Assembly: GCF_030708455.1 (NCBI RefSeq)
Contig: NZ_JAUYWF010000005.1
Location: 202,269-266,268, forward strand
Length of the DNA: 64,000 nt
Reading direction: 5' to 3'
DNA from: Halomonas sp. SSL-5
GTDB lineage: Bacteria; Pseudomonadota; Gammaproteobacteria; Pseudomonadales; Halomonadaceae
Each line of letters starts with the position of its first letter. The first letter of the stretch is position 1. The notes below the pieces were generated by a model. It worked only from the letters and a program-made list of their open reading frames with translations. It did no database searches and had not been told where the DNA came from. This document shows positions 58,091-64,000 of this stretch, one piece after another. A program made the translations under genes and the position numbers.

Positions 58091-58798
58091 TCACTCGTGT
58101 CGCTGTCTTGCTCCGAAGATGGCGGTGCCCAGGCGTACCAGGGTGGCACCCTCCAGCACGGCGGCCTCCAGGTCGTCGCTCATGCCCATGGAGAGGGTGT
58201 CCAGCGGTGCCTCGGGGAAGCGCTCGCGAAGCCCCTCGAGGGCCTGGCGCAGCCGGCCGAGGGGCACGCGCTGGGCGTTCAGCTCCCTGGCCGGGGCGGG
58301 GATCGCCATCAGCCCGCGCAGGCGCAGCCGCGGCATGGCCAGCACCGCCTCGGCCAGCGCCGGCAGCGCGTCGAGGCTCGCCCCGGACTTCGACGCCTCC
58401 TCGCTGATATTGACCTGCAGGCAGACCTCCAGGGGCGGCAGCGCCTCGGGGCGTTGATCGTTGAGACGCCGGGCGATCTTCTCGCGGTCTACGCTATGTA
58501 CCCAGGCGAAGTGCTCGGCCACGTCGCGGGTCTTGTTGGATTGCAGCGGGCCGATGAAATGCCACACGATGCCCTCCAGGTCGGCCAGCGCCTCCTGCTT
58601 GTCCAGCGCCTCCTGGAGGTAGTTCTCGCCGAAGTCGCGCTGGCCCAGGTGCCACGCCTCGCGAATCATCTCGGCGGGCTTGGTCTTGCTCACCGCCAGC
58701 AGGCGCGCATCGGCCGCCGGGCGGCCGGCACGGCTCAGGGCATCGGCCAGGCGCTGTCGGGCGGCGGCGAGGGATTCGGAGAGCACCGGCTCCGTCAT
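58091..58798 (-). CDS. yggS: YggS family pyridoxal-phosphate homeostasis protein
   Basis: A 235-residue PLP-binding TIM barrel without known enzyme activity. The PLP lysine lies in RLLAVSKTKPAEMI; other blocks are DFGENYLQEALDK, WHFIGPLQSNKTRDVAEHFAWVHSVD, CLQVNISEEASKSG and LSMGMSDDLEAAVLEGATLVRLGTAIFG. It heads the reverse run yggS-proC-yggT and is divergent from pilT, the same order as in Pseudomonas. Confidence 0.97.
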   Translation of the reverse strand: MTEPVLSESLAAARQRLADALSRAGRPAADARLLAVSKTKPAEMIREAWHLGQRDFGENYLQEALDKQEALADLEGIVWHFIGPLQSNKTRDVAEHFAWVHSVDREKIARRLNDQRPEALPPLEVCLQVNISEEASKSGASLDALPALAEAVLAMPRLRLRGLMAIPAPARELNAQRVPLGRLRQALEGLRERFPEAPLDTLSMGMSDDLEAAVLEGATLVRLGTAIFGARQRHE

Positions 58799-58860
58799 GT
58801 CTCAAGCTCTGTCATACTGGATCTCACAAGACGCACCACCATCGGGAACAGGGAAAACGC

Positions 58861-59889
58861 ATGGATATTACCGAACTGCTGGCGTTCTCGGCAAAGCAGA
58901 AGGCCTCCGACCTCCATCTCTCGGCGGGCCTGCCGCCGATGATTCGCGTGGATGGCGACATCCGCCGGCTCAACGTGCCGGCCATGGAGGATCGTGAGGT
59001 TCGCAAGCTGATCTACGACATCATGGCGGATCGCCAGCGCCGCGACTACGAGGAGTTCTTCGAGACCGACTTCTCCTTCGAGGTGCCGGGTATCTCGCGC
59101 TTCCGTGTCAACGCCTTCAACCAGGCCCGCGGTGCGGGGGCGGTGTTCCGTACCATCCCCACCGAGGTGCTGACCCTCGAGGACCTGGGGATGGGGCAGA
59201 CCTTCCGCCAGCTCTCCATGCTGCCGCGTGGGCTGGTGCTGGTCACCGGCCCCACCGGCTCGGGCAAGAGCACCACCCTGGCGGCGATGATCGATTACAT
59301 CAACGACAACCGCTACGAGCATATCCTGACCATCGAGGATCCGGTGGAGTTCGTCCACCGCAGCAAGCGCTGCCTGGTCAACCAGCGCGAGGTACACCGC
59401 GATACCCATGGTTTCGCCCCGGCGCTGCGCAGCGCCTTGCGTGAGGACCCGGACATCATCCTGGTCGGCGAGCTGCGTGACCTGGAGACCATCCGCCTGG
59501 CGCTCACCGCGGCCGAGACCGGCCACCTGGTGTTCGGCACCCTGCACACCACCTCCGCGGCCAAGACCATCGACCGGATCATCGACGTCTTCCCCGGCGA
59601 CGAGAAGTCGATGGTGCGCTCGATGCTCTCGGAGTCGCTGCAGGCGGTGGTCTCCCAGACCCTGCTCAAGCGCATGGGCGGCGGTCGGGTGGCGGCCCAT
59701 GAGATCCTGGTCGCCACGGCGGCGGTGCGTAACCTGATTCGCGAGGACAAGGTGGCGCAGATCTACTCGGCCATCCAGACCGGTGGCAACCTGGGCATGC
59801 AGACTCTGGATGCCGCCCTTGCCAAGCTGGTAACGGACAATGTGGTGGCTCGTGACGAGGCCCAGGCCAAGGCCAAGGGCATGATCTGA
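58861..59889 (+). CDS. pilT: Type IV pilus retraction ATPase PilT
   Basis: A 342-residue hexameric ATPase that powers pilus retraction and twitching. The N-terminus DITELLAFSAKQKASDLHLSAGLPPMIRVDG is the PilT PAS-like domain. Walker A is GPTGSGKST, the Asp box ILTIEDPVE, Walker B IILVGELRD and the His box HLVFGTLHTTSA. AVRNLIRE is the PilT-specific C-terminal motif. It is 49 bp from pilU. Confidence 0.97.
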   Translation: MDITELLAFSAKQKASDLHLSAGLPPMIRVDGDIRRLNVPAMEDREVRKLIYDIMADRQRRDYEEFFETDFSFEVPGISRFRVNAFNQARGAGAVFRTIPTEVLTLEDLGMGQTFRQLSMLPRGLVLVTGPTGSGKSTTLAAMIDYINDNRYEHILTIEDPVEFVHRSKRCLVNQREVHRDTHGFAPALRSALREDPDIILVGELRDLETIRLALTAAETGHLVFGTLHTTSAAKTIDRIIDVFPGDEKSMVRSMLSESLQAVVSQTLLKRMGGGRVAAHEILVATAAVRNLIREDKVAQIYSAIQTGGNLGMQTLDAALAKLVTDNVVARDEAQAKAKGMI

Positions 59890-59938
59890 GCGAGTCAGGG
59901 CGAGACAGAACAACACTACAGGCAGAGGGAGCAGGGAG

Positions 59939-61084
59939 ATGACGGCTCAAGAGTGGCTCAACCAGCTGCTGGATATCATGGTGCAGAAGGACGCCTCGGA
60001 TCTGTTGATCTCGGTGGGGGCGCCGCCGACCATCAAGATGGCGGGCAGGCTCACCCCCATGGGCGAGCAGGGGCTCAGCATTCAACAGGTCAACGAACTG
60101 GTCAACGCCACCATTCCGGAGGTGGCGATGGCGCGCTTCGAGGCCGAGCACGAGGCCAACTTCGCGCTCAGCCTCAAGGGCAAGGGGCGCTTCCGTGTCA
60201 GCGCCTTCCAGCAGCGCAACCAGAAGGCCATGGTGATCCGGCGTATCGGCTTCGAGATTCCCCACCTGGAGGAGCTGTCGCTGCCCTCCACGCTCGGTGA
60301 CCTGGCCAACAACAAGCGCGGCCTGGTGTTCGTGGTAGGCGGTACCGGCACCGGCAAGTCGACCACCCTGGCGTCGATGATCCAGCAGCGCAACGAGACA
60401 CTAGGCGGCCATATCATCAGCGTCGAGGATCCCATCGAGTACGTGCATCCGCACAAGAAGGCGATCATCAACCAGCGCGAGGTGGGCATCGATACCGAGT
60501 CCTTCGAGGTGGCGCTGAAGAACACCCTGCGCCAGGCGCCGGACGTGATCCTGATCGGCGAGGTGCGTACCCGCGAGACCATGGAGCACGCCCTGACCTT
60601 CGCCGAGACCGGTCACCTCTGCCTGGCCACGCTGCACGCCAACAACGCCAACCAGGCCCTGGATCGCATCATCAACTTCTTCCCCATCGAGCGGCACGCC
60701 CAGGTGTGGCTCGACCTGTCCCTCAACCTGCGTGCCATCGTCGCCCAGCAGCTGCTGCCCACGCTGGATGGCGGGCGCTGCCCGGCCATCGAGATCATGC
60801 TCAAGTCGCCGCTGATCGGGGACCTGGTGCGCAAGGGGGAGGTCTCCGAGATCAAGAACGTCATGTCGCGCTCGCGGGATCTCGGCATGCAGACCTTCGA
60901 CCAGGCCCTCTATGACCTGTTCAAGGCGGGCAAGATCTCCGAGGAGGTGGCGCTGGTGCACGCCGACTCGGCCAACGACCTGCGCATGATGATCAAGTAT
61001 GGCGGCGGGGAAGGTAGCGAGGGGATCGGCCAGGCCAAGGAGGCCGCCAGTCAGCTTTCACTGAAGCGTGACGACGACTTCTGA
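59939..61084 (+). CDS. pilU: PilT-dependent retraction ATPase PilU
   Basis: A 381-residue PilT paralogue that assists retraction. Walker A is GGTGTGKST (about residues 137-145), Asp box IISVEDPIEYVH, Walker B VILIGEVRTRE, His box HLCLATLHANNA. Here the AIRNLIRE motif is replaced by LIGDLVRKGEVSEIKNVM, as in PilU. The C-terminus is extended and ends in GGEGSEGIGQAKEAASQLSLKRDDDF. GGGAGATG gives the start. It is convergent with anmK. Confidence 0.96.
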   Translation: MTAQEWLNQLLDIMVQKDASDLLISVGAPPTIKMAGRLTPMGEQGLSIQQVNELVNATIPEVAMARFEAEHEANFALSLKGKGRFRVSAFQQRNQKAMVIRRIGFEIPHLEELSLPSTLGDLANNKRGLVFVVGGTGTGKSTTLASMIQQRNETLGGHIISVEDPIEYVHPHKKAIINQREVGIDTESFEVALKNTLRQAPDVILIGEVRTRETMEHALTFAETGHLCLATLHANNANQALDRIINFFPIERHAQVWLDLSLNLRAIVAQQLLPTLDGGRCPAIEIMLKSPLIGDLVRKGEVSEIKNVMSRSRDLGMQTFDQALYDLFKAGKISEEVALVHADSANDLRMMIKYGGGEGSEGIGQAKEAASQLSLKRDDDF

Positions 61085-61096
61085 ACCGTTGGGCGA

Positions 61097-62251
61097 TCAG
61101 GCGGCGTAGACCCCGCCCAGTACCCGGGGGCCGGCGGCACCGGTGACGCTGGGCAGGTTGCCCGGGAGTCCGGCCAGTCGTCGCCAGGCCAGCCAGGCGA
61201 AGGCGCCGGCCTCCAGCCAGTCGGCCGGCCAGTCCCACTCGGCGCTGTCGCCTAGTGTCGCCTCGGGCAGGCGGCGAGCCAGTCGCCCCAGCAGGTCGCG
61301 ATTGTGGGCGCCGCCGCCACAGGGAATCAGCCGCGCCGGTGGCGGGGCATCGAACCGCTCCCGGGCCATCTCCACCGCCAGGGCGACGCTCGCCGCGGTC
61401 AGCTCGGCGAGGGTCGCCTGCACGTCCTCGGGACGCTCCTGCCCGCTCAGCCGCGCCGCCAGCCAGTCGAGATGGAAGAGCTCGCGTCCGGTGCTGCGCG
61501 GTGGTGGAAGATGGAAGAAGGGCTCCTCCAGCAGGCGGGCCAGCAGCGTCTCATCGACCCGGCCCGAGGCGGCCCAGGCGCCATCGGCATCGAAGGCACC
61601 GCCGCGGTGGCGTGCGTGCCAGGCGTCCAGCAGGGCGTTGGCCGGTCCCGAGTCGAAACCCAGCGGCGCGCGTTCGTCTCCGTCGGGAGGCAGCAGCGTC
61701 AGGTTGGCGAAGCCGCCCAGGTTGAGCACCAGCCGCCACTCGTGGGGGGCCCGGAACAGCGCCTCATGGAAGGCCGGCGCCAGCGGGGCCGCCTGGCCAC
61801 CCGCCGCCAGGTCGCGACGCCGGAAGTCGGCCACGACGGCGATCCCGGTGAGTTCGGCCAGTCGGCTGGGGTTGTCGAGCTGCAGGGTATAGGCGGGCCC
61901 GCTGGCATGGCCCCCATCCGCATGGCCATAGGGCGCGTGCTCGATGGTCTGGCCATGGCTGCCGATGGCCGCCACCGCCTCGCGCGGCGTTCCGCTGGCG
62001 GTCAGCAGTGCGGCCACGGCCTCTGCCTGGAGCCGGCAGAAGGCCTCCTCGGCCGCCGCCAGTTCGGCGAAGCTGGCGCGATGGGCGTGGCAGAGCTCCC
62101 AGAGCAGCGTGCGCAGCGTTGCCGGCATCGGCTCGGCGTGGCTGGCGAGCAGGCGGGGGTGGTCCCCGGCTGGCCCGTCATCGATCTCCACCAGGGCGGC
62201 ATCGATGCCGTCCAGGCTGGTGCCGGACATCAGGCCGATATAAAGAGGCAT
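61097..62251 (-). CDS. anmK: Anhydro-N-acetylmuramic acid kinase AnmK
   Basis: A 384-residue kinase of the ASKHA fold that phosphorylates and opens anhydroMurNAc during cell-wall recycling. The N-terminal phosphate loop is YIGLMSGTSLDGIDAALVEID, followed by AIGSHGQTIEHAPYG, VLNLGGFANLTLLPP and LIPCGGGAHNRDLLGRLARRLP. It is divergent from tyrS and convergent with pilU; tyrS-anmK pairing is common in gammaproteobacteria. Confidence 0.96.
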   Translation of the reverse strand: MPLYIGLMSGTSLDGIDAALVEIDDGPAGDHPRLLASHAEPMPATLRTLLWELCHAHRASFAELAAAEEAFCRLQAEAVAALLTASGTPREAVAAIGSHGQTIEHAPYGHADGGHASGPAYTLQLDNPSRLAELTGIAVVADFRRRDLAAGGQAAPLAPAFHEALFRAPHEWRLVLNLGGFANLTLLPPDGDERAPLGFDSGPANALLDAWHARHRGGAFDADGAWAASGRVDETLLARLLEEPFFHLPPPRSTGRELFHLDWLAARLSGQERPEDVQATLAELTAASVALAVEMARERFDAPPPARLIPCGGGAHNRDLLGRLARRLPEATLGDSAEWDWPADWLEAGAFAWLAWRRLAGLPGNLPSVTGAAGPRVLGGVYAA

Positions 62252-62365
62252 GGCGGTCTCCCGGGGCAGTGTGGCGTCAGCGCGAAGCGTCGACTCATGC
62301 TACCATCCTGCCCCATTCGATGGCCCCGACGGGGCCGGGCAACCTGATACGTGGAGTAGGAGACG

Positions 62366-63565
62366 ATGAGCGATGTGGCGAGCGCGCTGGCGCTGCTGAA
62401 GCGGGGAACCCAGGAGATCCTGCTGGAAGAGGAGCTGGTCAAGAAGCTGGAGTCCGGGCGCAAGCTGCGCATCAAGGCAGGCTTCGACCCTACCGCCCCC
62501 GACCTGCACCTGGGCCACAGCGTGTTGCTGACCAAGATGCGCCAGTTCCAGGATCTGGGGCATGAGATCGTCTTCCTGATCGGCGACTTCACCGGCCGCA
62601 TCGGCGACCCCACCGGCAAGAACGTCACCCGCAAGCCCCTCACCGAGGAGGAGGTCAAGGCCAACGCCCAGACCTACAAGGAGCAGGTGTTCAAGATCCT
62701 CGACCCCAAGAAGACCGAGGTGCGCTTCAACTCCGAGTGGTTCACCGCCATGAGCGCCGCCGACATGATCGAGCTGGCCGGTCAGAGCACCGTGGCTCGC
62801 ATGCTCGAGCGTGACGACTTCGAGAAGCGCTACAAGGGCGGTCAGTCGATATCCATCCACGAGTTCCTCTATCCGCTGGTCCAGGGCTACGACTCCGTGG
62901 CCCTGGAGGCGGATATCGAGCTGGGCGGCACCGACCAGAAGTTCAACCTGCTGATGGGGCGCGAGATCCAGAAGCACTTCGGCATGGAGCCCCAGGTGGT
63001 GATCACCATGCCGTTGCTCGAGGGGCTCGACGGCGTGCAGAAGATGTCCAAGTCGCTGGACAACTACGTGGGCGTCGACGAGGCGCCGGGGGCGATGTTC
63101 AACAAGCTGGTCTCGATGCCCGACAGCCTGATGTGGCGCTACTTCGAGTTGCTCTCCCTCAAGCCCAACGAGGAGATCGAGGCGCTCAAGCGCGATGTGG
63201 AGGCAGGTGCCAACCCGCGCGACATCAAGATGGTGCTGGCCCGTGAGCTGATCGGTCGCTACCACGGCGAGGAAGCGGCGGCCAATGCCCACCGCTCCGC
63301 CGGCAACCAGCTGGCCGAGGGCGAGCTCCCCGAGGACCTCCCGGAGATCGAGGTGGACTTCGAGGGCGGCGCCCAGGCGCCCATCGCCGCCGTGCTCAAC
63401 CGCGCCGGGCTGACGAAGAACAGTGCCCAGGCCAAGGACATGCTCGGCAATGGCCGGGTCAAGGTGGATGGCGACGTCGTCCAGCGCGACCATATGCTGA
63501 ATACCGGCCACAGCTATGTGATCCAGGCGGGCAAGAAGCGCTACGCTCGGGTCGTGCTCAAGTAG
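62366..63565 (+). CDS. tyrS: Tyrosyl-tRNA synthetase TyrS
   Basis: A 399-residue class I synthetase. The HIGH motif is [11 protein letters not shown], the KMSKS loop is [12 protein letters not shown], and [10 protein letters not shown] marks the TyrRZ-like subgroup also seen in pseudomonads. The C-terminal S4-like domain ([33 protein letters not shown]) binds tRNA. The rrn operon follows, as in Pseudomonas. Confidence 0.98.
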   Translation: MSDVASALALLKRGTQEILLEEELVKKLESGRKLRIKAGFDPTAPDLHLGHSVLLTKMRQFQDLGHEIVFLIGDFTGRIGDPTGKNVTRKPLTEEEVKANAQTYKEQVFKILDPKKTEVRFNSEWFTAMSAADMIELAGQSTVARMLERDDFEKRYKGGQSISIHEFLYPLVQGYDSVALEADIELGGTDQKFNLLMGREIQKHFGMEPQVVITMPLLEGLDGVQKMSKSLDNYVGVDEAPGAMFNKLVSMPDSLMWRYFELLSLKPNEEIEALKRDVEAGANPRDIKMVLARELIGRYHGEEAAANAHRSAGNQLAEGELPEDLPEIEVDFEGGAQAPIAAVLNRAGLTKNSAQAKDMLGNGRVKVDGDVVQRDHMLNTGHSYVIQAGKKRYARVVLK

Positions 63566-63591
63566 GGAGTGTCATGCTCCCGAAACTTTTT
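63565..63591 (+). terminator. Weak intrinsic terminator of tyrS
   Basis: A short stem GGGAG/CTCCC (63565-63569 and 63577-63581) followed after five bases by TTTTT (63587-63591). Confidence 0.45.
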
Positions 63592-63742
63592 ATCCGAAGG
63601 TATTGCGCGCCGCCGGGGAAAGCCGTAAAGTACGCATCCGCTGCCGGCGACGGGCAAACGTTGCAGGCGGTGGAAATGGCAGAAGTGATTGTTCTGCATG
63701 GAATATTTTTGAAACGGGTCGAATCGCTTCGAAACATTCCGA

Positions 63743-63770
63743 TTGACAATCACGGCATGTTCGGTAGAAT
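63743..63770 (+). promoter_or_regulatory. rRNA operon promoter P1
   Basis: A perfect TTGACA (63743-63748), 16-bp spacer and TAGAAT (63765-63770). AT-rich sequence at 63701-63711 could be an UP element. The discriminator is GC-rich, typical of ppGpp/DksA-controlled promoters. Confidence 0.85.
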
Positions 63771-63848
63771 ATGCGCCACGCTTTCGCAGCCACCTCGGTG
63801 AGGTGGGGCGGTCAGCAGTCACGGCAAGCACGCTTCGCCAGACACCGC

Positions 63849-63876
63849 TTGACACCGCCGAGCGAAACGGTAGAAT
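63849..63876 (+). promoter_or_regulatory. rRNA operon promoter P2
   Basis: TTGACA (63849-63854), 16-bp spacer and TAGAAT (63871-63876), the same design as P1 and 106 bp downstream. GTAGAATAYGC follows in both. Confidence 0.85.
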
Positions 63877-63882
63877 ACGCCT

Positions 63883-64000
63883 TCCTCGCAGGGCGCTGAC
63901 GACACGGAGTTCGCTCCGGCCGGCAGCAAGCGAGACGCTTCACTCGACAGAGTTCGAAGCCGCTCTTTAACAATCGATCAGGTAATTCATGTGGGCGCTT
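63883..64000 (+). promoter_or_regulatory. 16S rRNA operon leader with boxA, truncated by the window
   Basis: The sequence CGCTCTTTAACAATCGATCA at 63961-63980 is the boxA antitermination site of rRNA leaders, followed by GTGGGCGCTT at 63991-64000, a typical start of the rrn leader after boxA. The mature 16S begins beyond the edge, so no rRNA gene is annotated. The rest of 63592-63742 contains no gene I can support. Confidence 0.8.

Noticed and set aside
63541..63855. Minus-strand frame in the rrn promoter region
   Set aside because: It overlaps tyrS, its terminator and the P1 promoter. Composition does not match a known protein and there is no good ribosome binding site.

Overview
The window is GC-rich DNA from a gammaproteobacterium. 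The best fit is a member of the Halomonadaceae or a close relative. Supporting evidence is the pseudomonad-like gene orders (dksA-gluQ-cbrAB-pcnB-folK-panBC, pilT-pilU beside yggS-proC-yggT-metXW, tyrS next to an rrn operon, dapB-carA-carB-greA-yhbY/rlmE-ftsH-folP-glmM-tpiA-secG-tRNA-tRNA-rimP-nusA-infB-rbfA-truB-rpsO-pnp), the small greA-like and stop-codon-linked repeats, and a DMSO/TMAO reductase operon. The genus call is inference from gene order and composition, not from a marker sequence. The 16S gene itself begins just beyond the right edge.

Layout. 1-1.13 kb: 5' part of an MFS transporter, divergent from a MarR-type regulator, with two palindromes between them. 1.29-5.89 kb: torE-torC-torA-torD, an anaerobic trimethylamine N-oxide respiration operon. 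5.9-8.75 kb: tmRNA and smpB, ratA-rnfH, bamE and fur. 8.8-14.7 kb: recN and the heat-shock cluster grpE-dnaK-dnaJ, with two matching sigma-32-type promoters. 14.76-17 kb: a short accessory patch holding a lone HNH restriction endonuclease that looks phosphorothioate-dependent, a DUF2218 protein and an EamA permease. 17-39.5 kb: a long forward block of housekeeping genes for lysine, carbamoyl phosphate, transcription, translation, folate and cell wall. 39.8-52.1 kb: a long reverse block with thiolase, panD, panC, panB, folK, pcnB, a non-coding interval, cbrB, cbrA, a tiny cbrX-like gene, gluQ and dksA. 52.3-54.3 kb: aminotransferase and sfsA. 54.3-58.8 kb (reverse): DUF4426, metW, metX, yggT, proC, yggS. 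58.9-63.6 kb: pilT-pilU, anmK, tyrS. 63.6-64 kb: tandem rRNA promoters and the rrn leader.

The most interesting feature is the roughly 920-bp gene-free interval between cbrB and pcnB. Read on the minus strand it contains a good sigma-54 (-24/-12) promoter, TGTTAC/GTAACA half sites 75-140 bp upstream of that promoter, and then about 500 nt carrying nine A-rich AAnAAnAA-type patches separated by GC-rich segments and ending in a strong hairpin. Position, promoter type and motif content are those of the CrcZ family of Hfq/Crc-sequestering RNAs of Pseudomonas, so this is probably a CrcZ-type carbon-catabolite-control RNA outside its classical genus. CbrX, CbrA and CbrB would form its sensor and activator.

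Other notable points: a candidate transcription attenuator with mutually exclusive hairpins before carAB, an initiator tRNA with a U1/U72 mismatch, tandem repeats that start at the stop codons of greA, yhbY and panB, two large extragenic palindromes around pnp, and the lone SBD-HNH-like restriction gene. Gene starts were chosen by ribosome binding site and family length. Several are non-ATG: carA and ftsH (TTG); pnp, rimP, rlmE and marR (GTG).
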